This document shows, piece by piece, positions 17,842 through 27,056 of a stretch of DNA of 64,000 nucleotides. A program made the translations under genes and the position numbers. The notes under the pieces are model-generated. The model saw only the letters and a list, made by a program, of their open reading frames with translations. It searched no databases and had not been told where the DNA came from. This stretch comes from Deferribacterales bacterium Deferri_01 (lineage in GTDB: Bacteria > Chrysiogenota > Deferribacteres > Deferribacterales > Geovibrionaceae): NCBI GenBank assembly GCA_001603805.1, contig LUZY01000013.1, forward strand, positions 1 to 64,000. Direction: 5' to 3'. Position 1 is the first letter of the stretch; each line of letters starts with the position of its first letter.

Positions 17842-18732
17842 CTTTTTCCGGTATTCTCTGGGCGGTACTCCTTTTTCCTTGCAGAAGCAGGCACAAAAGT
17901 GGCTTGACGAGCTGAACCCTGTCGAGTAGGCAATTTCTGTTATGTTCATATCTGTATCTGTTAGATATTTTTCCGCCAGATTAAGTTTTTCCTTCCGTAT
18001 GAAGGTAAAAACACTTATTCCGAAAACTTCCTTAAAAATCCTGCACAGCTTTGTATGACTCATGCCAGCGCTTTTTGCAAGTTCATGCAGGCTGTAGCCT
18101 GTTTCCGGGGTCGCTTTTATAAATGCGGCTATCTCTTCTGCCGTTCTTTTGTCTTTTGAATTAACTGTTATGCCATCAGCCATAAACGTTTCCATCAGGA
18201 GTTCAAGAATCCAGGCATGAATCATTGTTTTACCTGTCAGACCTCGGTATCCGGATGAAATGATTTTGCTGCACATATATTTTGTATAAGGTGAAAAACA
18301 TTTAAACTGCTCTATATTGTTTGGGTCAGATTTTTTAACGGACTTTCCGGTATCATTAAGTAGTCCGTCCAAGGCTGTCTCAGAAAGTTTAATTATGACA
18401 GCTTCTGCCTTGCAGCCGGAATAAAGCTTTCTGTGTATTTCTGAATCCTTTGTGTAAAAAAGGTAGGATGACCCTCCTGAAAGCTCCTTCCAGCGGCTTG
18501 TTCTGCCTGCTTTGAGACCAAAGGCACCTTCAAGGATAAACACAAAGTTAGCTATGCTTCCTTCCTCCTCAAAGACAGACTCAGCAGAAGAGGACGCAAA
18601 AGCTGTGCTGTGTGTATAGCTTACACCTTCGGCAACAGTGCTGCGGAGAATTTTGCCACTGGTATCAGCACCGTTTAAAAGAAGCCACTTCCTACTGTTA
18701 TCCAGTGAATATTCATTTGCCAGATTCAGCAT
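17836..18732 (-). CDS. AraC-family regulator, PchR-like
   Basis: A 298-residue regulator. The N-terminal half (about 1-190) resembles the ligand-binding region of PchR/siderophore-responsive AraC proteins; the C-terminal ~100 residues hold two helix-turn-helix units (SLHELAKSAGMSHTKLCRIF and ITEIAYSTGFSSSSHFCACF). PchR-type proteins sense the ferri-siderophore carried by their cognate TonB receptor and activate that operon. The convergent placement at the end of the TonB-methyltransferase-ABC operon suggests the same here, with the direct repeats before the receptor as candidate sites. Confidence 0.82.
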   Translation of the reverse strand: MLNLANEYSLDNSRKWLLLNGADTSGKILRSTVAEGVSYTHSTAFASSSAESVFEEEGSIANFVFILEGAFGLKAGRTSRWKELSGGSSYLFYTKDSEIHRKLYSGCKAEAVIIKLSETALDGLLNDTGKSVKKSDPNNIEQFKCFSPYTKYMCSKIISSGYRGLTGKTMIHAWILELLMETFMADGITVNSKDKRTAEEIAAFIKATPETGYSLHELAKSAGMSHTKLCRIFKEVFGISVFTFIRKEKLNLAEKYLTDTDMNITEIAYSTGFSSSSHFCACFCKEKGVPPREYRKKL

Positions 18733-18812
18733 GTTTTTTCTTCATCCTTATGTAACTTTTGTGTAATTATCGGCTTGGAGATTGTTTTGTCAATCTAATA
18801 AAGTAAGATAAT

Positions 18813-18840
18813 AAAAAAAAGCGGGCATAAAGCCCGCTTT
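18813..18840 (-). terminator. Terminator of the CISM-II operon
   Basis: Minus-strand hairpin with 9-bp arms (18818-18826, 18832-18840) followed leftwards by a run of T, placed 30 bp after the porin stop. Confidence 0.85.
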
Positions 18841-18869
18841 CAGGTGGAAGTGTGTGTTGACTTGTTAGT

Positions 18870-20108
18870 TTACTTTTTGCCGAGGGCAAATTTGTAAACA
18901 GCATAGAAGCGGGTATCTTCGTAGTCTTCGCCGCCTTCTTTAACATTTATGTTTGCATATCTTGCTCTGAGGCTGAGACCGTCAAGAGCGCCTGAAAAAG
19001 CATACTGAATACTGTAGTCTGTTTCAGCCTGATCTTTTCCTGTGGAGGAGGGGACATCGTATTCTGCATGATATACATATGCGCTGAGTCCCTTCAGCCC
19101 AATTTGTGAAAAATCATAAGCTATTTTTGCAGCATAGGCTTTTTCATCTGCTCTGCCTGAAGCAAGTATCTGCTGAATTATAACCTTCTCGTCACCCCAT
19201 GGTAAAACAAGACCGTCGTCTCCGGTTTTAGCATAGAATCCCGTTACATTGAGTCCCCTGAATATAAACCCAGTGTTGAAGCCGTACTGATCTGTATCGG
19301 CTTCTCCGTTAAGCTCGTCTCCCTGAGATTTCTGGGTGAAATATGAAGGGCTGAAGTAAACTGTTGTTTCTCCAAGTTTTTTGCTCAGTCTGGCTTTAAG
19401 GAATATTTCATTGTAAATATCATCCATTGAATAGTACCAGGCCTGAACATTGGCTTTTACTGCTTCAACGGGGATATTATATGATGCTCCGAAGATCATC
19501 ATATCTTTGTCTTCATCAATTACAGAAGCACCGCCGGGTTCATCAGCTACCGACTTTGAAAGGGGAATGAATTCATCATCGGTCCATCCCATTGCATCTG
19601 TGAGGTAATAAGCAGACAGTGTAAGGTTTTCAAAAGAGTTATTAACGATTGAAAACCCTTTATATGTTCTCGGCAGCATGCGGAGATCATGGGTTTCAAG
19701 CATAGGAGTTCTTACTTCCTGCGCACCGTATTTGATTACAGTATCAAACCATTCACCCTGAATAAAGTATTCCTGAAGACGTGTAACGTTTTTGTGGTTG
19801 CCGTCTTCATCTTTGGCGAGGATGCTGTAAACTGCATCATTGTCATCATTAAAAATACCGTTTACAGTTGCGAAAGCCGCACCGAAAGATATTCCTTTAA
19901 AAGGTGCTGTGCGGTAGTAGAGAAGTCCGCCGGCAGCAGTATCTTTTCTGTCGGGTGTTGTTTTATCGAAATCTCTTTCAAAGCTGAGGATTCTGATTTC
20001 TCCTCTGAGTGAGCCGTCGGCGAACATATCTTTTATATTGTCCGCAGCGAATACCGTTGCAGACGCACATATCATAACTGATAAAATTATCAGGGCTTTA
20101 AGTCTCAT
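18870..20108 (-). CDS. OprD-like outer-membrane porin
   Basis: A 412-residue exported barrel. ATG 20108 is preferred because CAGGAGATAG precedes it and a signal peptide (MRLKALIILSVMICASATVFA) starts there. The order of strands and the EVRTPMLETHDLRMLPRTYKG segment resemble OprD-family or epsilonproteobacterial-type specific porins. As the last gene of the CISM-II operon it likely admits that enzyme's substrate, but this is inferred from position only. Confidence 0.8.
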   Translation of the reverse strand: MRLKALIILSVMICASATVFAADNIKDMFADGSLRGEIRILSFERDFDKTTPDRKDTAAGGLLYYRTAPFKGISFGAAFATVNGIFNDDNDAVYSILAKDEDGNHKNVTRLQEYFIQGEWFDTVIKYGAQEVRTPMLETHDLRMLPRTYKGFSIVNNSFENLTLSAYYLTDAMGWTDDEFIPLSKSVADEPGGASVIDEDKDMMIFGASYNIPVEAVKANVQAWYYSMDDIYNEIFLKARLSKKLGETTVYFSPSYFTQKSQGDELNGEADTDQYGFNTGFIFRGLNVTGFYAKTGDDGLVLPWGDEKVIIQQILASGRADEKAYAAKIAYDFSQIGLKGLSAYVYHAEYDVPSSTGKDQAETDYSIQYAFSGALDGLSLRARYANINVKEGGEDYEDTRFYAVYKFALGKK

Positions 20109-20142
20109 ATCTATCTCCTGTAATAAAAAATTAAGTATGCTC

Positions 20143-20814
20143 TTATGCCACTGTTTCGTAATATGAAGATGGCAGTTTACTGCTGTCAAAGAGTGCAAGG
20201 TAGGTCAGACCAAGCACACCCCTGTAAAAATCTGTGCGGACGTGTTTAAAAGCCTCGGTACAGAACTTGGGAAACCACGAGGCAATATGATTTACAGTGA
20301 AATCTTCAAACAGATCCGTAAGTTTATTGTAGTTTTCAAGGTCATTGTTATTCAGTGCGTTTGCCCGCTGAAAAGAGAGGAAAGCGGCGAAATCAAGCTG
20401 AACGCCTATGTAGTCATGGCGGTTATTCAGCTCGGCATATCTTGTGTAATCCGCATCAAGATAAAGCGCCGCAAGCTCTTTTATAAGTCCGGGGTTTTTC
20501 ACCGCAAGGTAAACTTCCTCATAAGGCGCTTTTGGTCCGTAGTCAGGCGAAACCGCTCTGAAAAGCTTTGTCCAGTCCCTTTTGAGGTTCAGTAGTTTTT
20601 CTTCGTCGCTGTGAGGAAAAGTGGAAGCTGCATAGTTTTTTATTTTCAGCACAGCCTGTTTAACATCCTCATCAGCTATTTCATCTGTATTAAGACTGCG
20701 TGTGCCGTCGATAATATCCTGCTCCGGGTTGCAGTTGTAGAAAGCCGCAAGCAGAGAAAAGATTTCGGCATCGTTAGCAGCACTTTCAAACAGTACACTT
20801 GTTGATTTGTCCAT
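20143..20814 (-). CDS. TorD/DmsD-family molybdoenzyme chaperone
   Basis: A 223-residue all-helical cytoplasmic protein that escorts the Tat-exported catalytic subunit during cofactor insertion. Start ATG 20814 is set by a strong TAAGGAGG site. Recognisable features are the N-terminal FSLLAAFYNCNPEQD helix and the mid-protein LFRAVSPDYGPKAPYEEVYL, matching the TorD pattern of acidic/Tyr residues after a 'P-Y-E' turn. It lies 66 bp after the ferredoxin gene of the same operon. Confidence 0.87.
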   Translation of the reverse strand: MDKSTSVLFESAANDAEIFSLLAAFYNCNPEQDIIDGTRSLNTDEIADEDVKQAVLKIKNYAASTFPHSDEEKLLNLKRDWTKLFRAVSPDYGPKAPYEEVYLAVKNPGLIKELAALYLDADYTRYAELNNRHDYIGVQLDFAAFLSFQRANALNNNDLENYNKLTDLFEDFTVNHIASWFPKFCTEAFKHVRTDFYRGVLGLTYLALFDSSKLPSSYYETVA

Positions 20815-20880
20815 TACAGACCTCCTTAGAAAATGACCTTCCGGCGGAGGAAGAAAAGCACGGAAGGTCATTAGAAGTGT

Positions 20881-21489
20881 TTAGTCTATGTAAAATACTC
20901 TTGGTGATGTTCCCTTTTCAGGGTAAAGCGGTTTTGGTTTGTACTGCTTAAACATTTTAGAGATTTCGCTGTTGGGGTCGTCAAGATCTCCAAAAGTTCT
21001 TGCGACACCTGCGCATGTGGCAACACATGCAGGCGGAAGTCCTTTTGATCTTCTGGGGGCGCAGAAGGTACATTTATCTACTGTTCCCGCAGGGTGATCT
21101 TTGTAGCGAGCCTGCTCAAAAATATCCTGCTTGCCTACTTCAGACCAATAGGTTGGTGTATCCTTTTCATTGAAGTAGCGTGCGCCGTAAGGGCATGCTT
21201 CCATACAAAGCTGGCAGCCTACACATTCAGATGTTGTAATCTGAACTGTTCCGTCTTCCATTTTTTTGGATGCTCCTGTGGGACACACTTCCACACAGGG
21301 GGCTTTATCGCAGTGGTTGCATATAAGCGGGCGGTATTCCATATGGGCTTTGGGAAAACTGCCCACTTCTTCAGTTATGGTTTTTGTCCAGAATGTACCC
21401 GGAGGAGTAGCATTGGCAACTTTGCACGCAACTGCACAGCCGTGGCACGCATAACATCTTCTTCTATCAATTATCATTGCCAGTTTCAT
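20881..21489 (-). CDS. Four-cluster ferredoxin subunit of CISM-II (PsrB/ArrB-like)
   Basis: A 202-residue electron-transfer subunit. Cys sets: CYACHGCAVAC (12-22), CNHCDKAPCVEVCPTG, CVGCQLCMEACPYG and CTFCAPRRSKGLPPACVATC, enough for four [4Fe-4S] clusters. The C-terminus (KPLYPEKGTSPRVFYID) resembles ArrB/PsrB proteins. It starts 10 bp after the catalytic subunit, with a GGAGAAAG site. It lacks its own signal, so it would be carried out by the Tat signal of the catalytic subunit. Confidence 0.9.
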   Translation of the reverse strand: MKLAMIIDRRRCYACHGCAVACKVANATPPGTFWTKTITEEVGSFPKAHMEYRPLICNHCDKAPCVEVCPTGASKKMEDGTVQITTSECVGCQLCMEACPYGARYFNEKDTPTYWSEVGKQDIFEQARYKDHPAGTVDKCTFCAPRRSKGLPPACVATCAGVARTFGDLDDPNSEISKMFKQYKPKPLYPEKGTSPRVFYID

Positions 21490-21499
21490 TTCTTTCTCC

Positions 21500-24217
21500 T
21501 TAGGCTTTGTAAATACGAACGGGCACAGAGTTAGACACGCCTATCGCAACAGCACAGCAGGTGGATATTTTCGCATTCGTCAGTTTGTTATACATGGGGT
21601 ATGAGGAAGCTTTCTTGCCGAGCGAATCCACAAGACGTCCGAGCGCACCCGCAAAACCTACAACATCAGGGAAAATAAGCTCTGTAACGTGAACCTGACC
21701 GGAGACTTTTCCGTTGGCTGATTCAACCCAGATTGTGTCGCCTTCTTTGATGCCTTTTTCTGCCGCTGTTTTGGTATTGAGGCATATTTTTCCGTAAGTG
21801 GGGTCAAATGTCTCACTCACTTCATTCAGGTACGGAAGCTGGTCGTTACCCGCTATTCTCATGGGAGAAGTGGGGGCTTTCCAGTTGATTGAGATCATAT
21901 CGTACTTGTTGCCTTTTTTAACTTCTGTAAGGTCTTTCGGTCTCCATTTTATTACAGGTTCGTAATACTGGAGCTGATCTTCCATATCAAAGTCGGGCAG
22001 GTATATTTTGTCTTTGTATTCGGTAAAGAACTTACGAAGCTCATCACCGCTGCGTTTCAGACGTTCAAAGTAAATGGGGTGTCTGGTTTCGCCTTTTTTG
22101 AAGAAGGATGAGTTGTAAGCATCGGCAGGAGCCATCTGCTGAACAATGATTCCTTCTTTTTTCATATCATCAAGAGGTCTGTTGAAGTAAGCTTTTACCC
22201 CTTTATCCCAGATTTCGGCTATGGTGTAGCGTTTGCCGGGCTGAAGGTAATCTTTGGGGTCAAGCTTGGCGAATGTAACCTCACCGAGAATTACACCTGT
22301 TTTATTTATGTTTGCGTTGAAGTCATCAATCATACCGATGCGTTCGCAAAGTTCGATGATAATGTCCTGAGGCTGTTTTGTGTTATACAGAGGAGGCATG
22401 GGGTCTCTGTACATCATGACCCTTGTGGAGATTGTCTCTTTTGTATAAACGTCAAAAGCGCCTTCGTATGAGTTTACGGACTCTTTTTCAAGCAGAGCGT
22501 GTGAGGGCAGGAGTATGTCTGCCATGTGCGCCATTTCATCATAATGGTATGCCACAGTGGCGGAGAAAGGTATCTTTGCCACAGAGTCAGCAACCATATA
22601 AGGTTCTGTTGTGCTTGCTATGGGGTTTGAGCCGACTGAAAGGAGGGCATCAATCTCATAGTTAAGACCGTATTTATGAGGATCAGCCGCAACTCTGAAC
22701 GCAAGGGTGGGCAGAGTGTGTTTGTGCGGGAAATACTCAGAAAGGTTAACATGCTGAGGCGGATAAACAGGTTTTTTGAACCTTGCTTCGCCTTTGGGAG
22801 CCACAACACCGTCTTCATCAGGTTTGAGGAACGGTCCTCTCTGTGTTCCAAGCATACCGCCAGGTACATCAAGCGAACCGACAAGCATGTTGAGCAGCTT
22901 TGTCATAAGGTCGGCAGGAACGCCGTCACGCATGTTTTTGATACCGCGTTTACCTTCACATACGGATGTACGTTTGGGCATGAGGAGTTTTTCACCTTTG
23001 CCGTTAACCATCTCGATGCTTTCGCCGATGCTTGCGTTTTCAATGAAGTCTCTTGCGACTTCTCTTATTTTGGAAGCAGGGATACCGGATATTTTTGCAG
23101 CCCATTCAGGAGTATTCTTTTTGAGTCCTTCTTTAACAAGGACAAAGCCTGCCTTTGTCTTTTCGCCGTTAACTTTGATGTTTTCAGCATAAATATCAGG
23201 GTCAGACAGTGTTTTGTCGTCAAATGATTTAACTTTTTTATCTTTAAGGTCATAGATCTGCGGTTTGCCGTCTTTGCCTCTGGCGTAGTATCCGTCTGAA
23301 GCTATAAGGTAAGGTGCGTTGGTTTTCCATTTAAGGAAATCAACGTCCATTTTCTTAACTTCAAAAATGATGCTGTTCGCAACTCCCATAAGGAAAGCAA
23401 GCTCTCCGCCGGGTTTAACGGGAACCCACTCCATTTTAGAAGCATCCGGTCCGCAGTGAGGATCGACACAGACAATTTTAATATCTTTTTCATTGTAAAT
23501 TCTGTTCAGAAGCCCTCTGACACCGCCGTCAGAAGATGCGATACCCATACCGAGGTTCATACCCATAGCGAGTATGTATTTTGCGTATGTTGCATCAGGC
23601 TTAACGCCGGGGAAAACACCCTGAACAAGGTCAGATGCGTAGTGAAGAACACAGAGTGTACCGTTGCTTTTTACATAGTTTGGTGTTCCGTAAGCGCCTG
23701 CGAAGTAGAAAAGGAATGTACAGAAGAAATCCATATCGCCGAAACCGACAGAATACATGAATCTTCTGGGATCTTTTTCTCTTATTTCTTTCAATACACC
23801 TGCTGTTGTGTTCAGTGCTTCGTCCCATGATATTTCAACCCACTGAGGATCTTCCTGAAGACCTTTCTTGGGGTTGGTTCTTTTCATAGGTGCTTTAACT
23901 CTGTAGGGGTTATAAAGGTTCTGGATTATTGATTGTCCCTTAGCGCAGAGAGCGCCTTTGCTGGTGGGAGTCTTAGGGTTACCCATAACTTCCACTGCCA
24001 CGCCGTTTTCCACACGGTACATATTAGGACATGTCCCCCTCATGCACATGCGGCAGTGCCCGTAATGCCAGTTGTCTTTGGACATTATGCCTTTCTTGGC
24101 GTCGGCTGCAGCAAGAGCGGAGTTTGTGCTGCCAAGGTTAATACCCATGACCGCGGCAGCTCCCGCTATACCGGCCGCTTTTAAAACCGATCTCCTGCTT
24201 ACTTGAACTGTTTTCAT
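21500..24217 (-). CDS. Tat-exported molybdopterin oxidoreductase, catalytic subunit (PsrA/PhsA/ArrA-like)
   Basis: A 905-residue catalytic subunit. Tat signal SRRSVLKAAG (7-16); [4Fe-4S] ligands Cys55, Cys58, Cys63 and Cys91 (HCRMCMRGTC, GALCAKG); SNGTLCVLHYASD puts Cys189 at the Mo-ligand position, as in polysulfide, thiosulfate and arsenate reductases and unlike the Ser of the enzyme at the left edge. C-terminal pterin-binding domain ~770-900. The family includes polysulfide, thiosulfate, selenate and arsenate respiratory reductases; I cannot tell which. No NrfD-type membrane subunit is in the operon, an ArrAB-like arrangement. Confidence 0.9.
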   Translation of the reverse strand: MKTVQVSRRSVLKAAGIAGAAAVMGINLGSTNSALAAADAKKGIMSKDNWHYGHCRMCMRGTCPNMYRVENGVAVEVMGNPKTPTSKGALCAKGQSIIQNLYNPYRVKAPMKRTNPKKGLQEDPQWVEISWDEALNTTAGVLKEIREKDPRRFMYSVGFGDMDFFCTFLFYFAGAYGTPNYVKSNGTLCVLHYASDLVQGVFPGVKPDATYAKYILAMGMNLGMGIASSDGGVRGLLNRIYNEKDIKIVCVDPHCGPDASKMEWVPVKPGGELAFLMGVANSIIFEVKKMDVDFLKWKTNAPYLIASDGYYARGKDGKPQIYDLKDKKVKSFDDKTLSDPDIYAENIKVNGEKTKAGFVLVKEGLKKNTPEWAAKISGIPASKIREVARDFIENASIGESIEMVNGKGEKLLMPKRTSVCEGKRGIKNMRDGVPADLMTKLLNMLVGSLDVPGGMLGTQRGPFLKPDEDGVVAPKGEARFKKPVYPPQHVNLSEYFPHKHTLPTLAFRVAADPHKYGLNYEIDALLSVGSNPIASTTEPYMVADSVAKIPFSATVAYHYDEMAHMADILLPSHALLEKESVNSYEGAFDVYTKETISTRVMMYRDPMPPLYNTKQPQDIIIELCERIGMIDDFNANINKTGVILGEVTFAKLDPKDYLQPGKRYTIAEIWDKGVKAYFNRPLDDMKKEGIIVQQMAPADAYNSSFFKKGETRHPIYFERLKRSGDELRKFFTEYKDKIYLPDFDMEDQLQYYEPVIKWRPKDLTEVKKGNKYDMISINWKAPTSPMRIAGNDQLPYLNEVSETFDPTYGKICLNTKTAAEKGIKEGDTIWVESANGKVSGQVHVTELIFPDVVGFAGALGRLVDSLGKKASSYPMYNKLTNAKISTCCAVAIGVSNSVPVRIYKA

Positions 24218-24241
24218 GTTCTACCTCAATGAAAGCGTACT

Positions 24242-24255
24242 GAATTAGCTAATTC
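24242..24255. promoter_or_regulatory. Palindrome GAATTAGCTAATTC before the CISM-II operon
   Basis: Perfect 14-bp palindrome 25 bp upstream of the catalytic-subunit ATG, a plausible operator. The rest of 24218-24652 is AT-rich with no credible gene; 9-bp inverted copies of AGAGACAAG lie at 24314-24322 and around 24490-24498 and could serve the divergent MocR gene. Confidence 0.4.
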
Positions 24256-24652
24256 GTGAGTTTATATTAGGGTTTAATGCATGATAAAAAAGGTCTAGTT
24301 ACGCTGATAATAGAGAGACAAGTTTGAGAGAAATATGAATTTGGATACAGATGTTTTTAATGTTAATTAATTTTACTTATTAATGATATAGCTACAAATA
24401 AGCAGTTGTCTGCCAGTTTCTGTTTTTTATATGAAACAGCGCAGGATATAAAATATAAATTTCTTTATTTGACTGATATATTCTGCATCTTGTCTCTATG
24501 TTTGTGCATGATCTAGGTCTTTTTCTCTGACGGTTTTATGTTTATGTTAAGAAAAAACAGTTTACTGTTTAGTTTTGCCGCTTATTTTAAACAAATTATA
24601 TGCGGCGGTCAGTGAAAAACGGTATTATTGATTACACAGACAGGAGTTTCAA

Positions 24653-26068
24653 ATGTTATACGAATGGAAGGCAGACAGCTCTTCCGGGCGCTCAATGTAT
24701 ATGCAGCTTGCTGACTTTTTCAGAGAAAAAATCAGAAACGGTGAGCTGAAGAACGGGACAAAAATGCCCGGGAGAGAGTACCTTATGACACATTTGGGAG
24801 TGAGTAAAACCACTCTGATCTCCGCTTTCAGCCAGCTCCAGCACGAAGGACTTCTGGTTTCCTACCCAAAATCCGGTTACGTGGTAACTAATAACCCAGA
24901 CGGCAGGCAGGTAAACTGGCACGAATACATAAGAAAAGCCAGACACAAAACCAGCTTTGATGAATACAGATTTTGGGGAAACTCAGGCGGAGTGACAAAT
25001 TTCAGCCTGAGCAGCAGTTTCAACACCGCTGAATATCTTCAGGATGCAATGAAAACTTCCGCTGCCAGAATAAATGATAATAATAATCTTGAACTCACTA
25101 AATATGGTCTGACATCATTGCGTGAGTCCGTCGTCCGTCATGTTGCAAGGCTGGGGATAAAAACAAACGTGGAAAATGTACTCATTTCCTCCGAGACGAT
25201 TCAGAGGCTTTATTATGTTTATGAATCTCTTCTGAATGTGAATTCCAGCTTTTTATATGAGCAGACAAATATAATTAATACCATCTCAAACATACACTCC
25301 CTCGGCATGAATATGACCCCGGTTAAGATGGATAAGCATGGTATCTCCGCTGCAGATCTAGAGAAGAAGATTGTAAAGCACCGATGTTGCCCGATTCTGC
25401 ATATTGATCCCACTGATCAGGGACCTACAGGTATTGTTATGAGCAGAAAAAGGAGACAGGAAATCATCGAATTGATAAATAAATACAGCATTCCTGCCGT
25501 GGAGATCGACCATTCTGCTAATATATGGCACTCAAGGACTTCTCTTAACCCTCTGAAATCTCTGGATACTCAGGGAAATGTAATATACATGGGCAGTCTT
25601 TTGAAATGTTATCCGTTCGATTTTCAGTTGTCATGGATTATTGCAGACAGATATCTGATTGAACATTTCAGCAATGTTTTCATACAAAACGGTGTAAAGG
25701 CAAACTTCTTTATGCAGGTGGTAGCAGATGAAATGTTCAGAAGCGGAATGATGTATGTGATGATGAAAGACATTAAGTCATTTGTTCAAAAAAGGCGTGA
25801 AGATGCACTCAGGCTTTGCGAAAAGTATCTCAGTCCCAAAGCGGAGTGGGATGAACGTAACTGTCATTTCCATTTCTGGCTTAATTTTCCCGGAATTAAT
25901 ATTAAAAATATTTTCACCCAGCCTGGGGGGCTGACTGACATATACCCCGGTTATTTCTTTGACATGAACGATACAAACCATATTCTCCTTTGTCCCGCTT
26001 CGATAGAGGAAGAGAAGCTGGAGGATACAATAAGCAGAATAGCTTATGCGGTAGAAAAGGGCTGCTGA
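24653..26068 (+). CDS. MocR-type GntR regulator with aminotransferase-like domain
   Basis: A 471-residue fusion: GntR winged helix at ~1-80 (LADFFREKIRNGELKNGTKM, then the SKTTLISAFSQLQHEGLL recognition region) and a class-I-aminotransferase fold at ~110-465. The PLP-binding Lys is probably that of YMGSLLKCYPF, so PLP binding is plausible. Divergent from the CISM-II operon and convergent with the rhodanese-like gene (3 bp between stops), it could regulate either. MocR proteins usually respond to an amine or amino acid bound to PLP. Confidence 0.85.
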   Translation: MLYEWKADSSSGRSMYMQLADFFREKIRNGELKNGTKMPGREYLMTHLGVSKTTLISAFSQLQHEGLLVSYPKSGYVVTNNPDGRQVNWHEYIRKARHKTSFDEYRFWGNSGGVTNFSLSSSFNTAEYLQDAMKTSAARINDNNNLELTKYGLTSLRESVVRHVARLGIKTNVENVLISSETIQRLYYVYESLLNVNSSFLYEQTNIINTISNIHSLGMNMTPVKMDKHGISAADLEKKIVKHRCCPILHIDPTDQGPTGIVMSRKRRQEIIELINKYSIPAVEIDHSANIWHSRTSLNPLKSLDTQGNVIYMGSLLKCYPFDFQLSWIIADRYLIEHFSNVFIQNGVKANFFMQVVADEMFRSGMMYVMMKDIKSFVQKRREDALRLCEKYLSPKAEWDERNCHFHFWLNFPGINIKNIFTQPGGLTDIYPGYFFDMNDTNHILLCPASIEEEKLEDTISRIAYAVEKGC

Positions 26069-26070
26069 TG

Positions 26071-26517
26071 TCAGCAGCCGGCAGGTATGTGATCCTCGAT
26101 GGGATAGCCCTTTTTTGACCATTCCTCAATATTTTCATCAAATATCTTTATATCGTTTTGTCTATATCCGTTGGTGATAAATATATTCCATCCTTGTTCA
26201 GCATCTGTGTCATTCTCAAATATAAGAACTATTTCCTTGTCTTTAGGTACTTCACTCAGACGTTTTTCCAACATATTAAGAGGCAGACTTCTGGCTGTGG
26301 GAAGGTGTGAATATATGTATTCGATATATTTACGGGTATCATATACATACCAGATGTCCTTTCTTATGCCTTCGTATAGAGCATCTGACGATAGTCTGGC
26401 AGAATAGGGGATTGATGAGCCGCTGCTCCGGCTTGTTTTTGTGACTTGTAAATTATAAAATGCCCATGAGGCGGCAACAATAGCTGTGATAACAATTAAG
26501 AAAATACACTTTTTCAT
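26071..26517 (-). CDS. Membrane-anchored rhodanese-like protein lacking the catalytic Cys
   Basis: A 148-residue protein with an N-terminal hydrophobic anchor (3-20, IFLIVITAIVAASWAFY) and a rhodanese fold: VYDTRKYIEYIYSHLPTARSLPL matches the 'D-x-R-...-E-Y-x-x-x-H-I-p-G-A' signature. Where active rhodaneses have a Cys-led loop, this one reads LIFENDTDAEQG with no Cys, so sulfurtransfer by the classic mechanism is unlikely. It overlaps the YeeE-like gene upstream by 4 bp, and would sit in the periplasm or outer face of the inner membrane next to those channels. Confidence 0.75.
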   Translation of the reverse strand: MKKCIFLIVITAIVAASWAFYNLQVTKTSRSSGSSIPYSARLSSDALYEGIRKDIWYVYDTRKYIEYIYSHLPTARSLPLNMLEKRLSEVPKDKEIVLIFENDTDAEQGWNIFITNGYRQNDIKIFDENIEEWSKKGYPIEDHIPAGC

Positions 26518-27056
26518 ACTTTATCCTCTTTTGTTTTCCATGAAGTAAGAATGTAGAAAGTTATTACAAAGCCGCATATCAGGTCAGTGAAGAGCCACGG
26601 GTTGATGCCTGTGATTGTGCTTAGGGTCATCTCGCCGAGAAAACCAGTCATTATTATTCCCAGAAAAAATTTAAATAAAAATCCGAAAAACAGCCCTCCG
26701 GTTATAAATCCTGCCAGCCCTGCTGTCAGGTAATCCATATTTCCCTGACCTATGCCTGCTATGAGTGTTCCGGGACATGTTCCGGCAATTGCCATGCCTG
26801 CTCCGAATATCGCTCCTCCCAGAAGGTTACCCGCTATGGAAACGGGCGGTACAGTCTCTGTCATTCCTACAGTTTCCGGCTGAAAAAGGAGATAAATAAC
26901 ACTTCCTGTTGCTATGGCGGTACACATGAACTTCATCATTGTCCAGTCTTTTAACCTGAATTGGTTTATAACTATGCTGTAATTAGTTAACCCGACCTTC
27001 TGCAAAGCAAAGCCGAAGAGAATGCCCAATGCGGCTGTAACGAAAGCTTCATCCAT
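26514..27056 (-). CDS. YeeE/YedE-family membrane protein (half-size, second copy)
   Basis: A 180-residue membrane protein. The start is ATG 27056, which overlaps the preceding stop (TAATG) and has GGGAGA upstream; a longer upstream frame would run through the neighbouring gene. Several hydrophobic segments and the motif AGTCPGTLIAGIGQGN, close to the conserved Cys motif of YeeE/TsuA thiosulfate channels. Together with the half-size partner upstream it likely forms the two-lobed channel that is one polypeptide in YeeE. Confidence 0.83.
   Translation of the reverse strand: MDEAFVTAALGILFGFALQKVGLTNYSIVINQFRLKDWTMMKFMCTAIATGSVIYLLFQPETVGMTETVPPVSIAGNLLGGAIFGAGMAIAGTCPGTLIAGIGQGNMDYLTAGLAGFITGGLFFGFLFKFFLGIIMTGFLGEMTLSTITGINPWLFTDLICGFVITFYILTSWKTKEDKV

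Noticed and set aside
22423-23493. Long plus-strand frames opposite the CISM-II catalytic gene
   Set aside because: They have no ribosome sites or family features, and the opposite strand carries a full-length, motif-complete enzyme.
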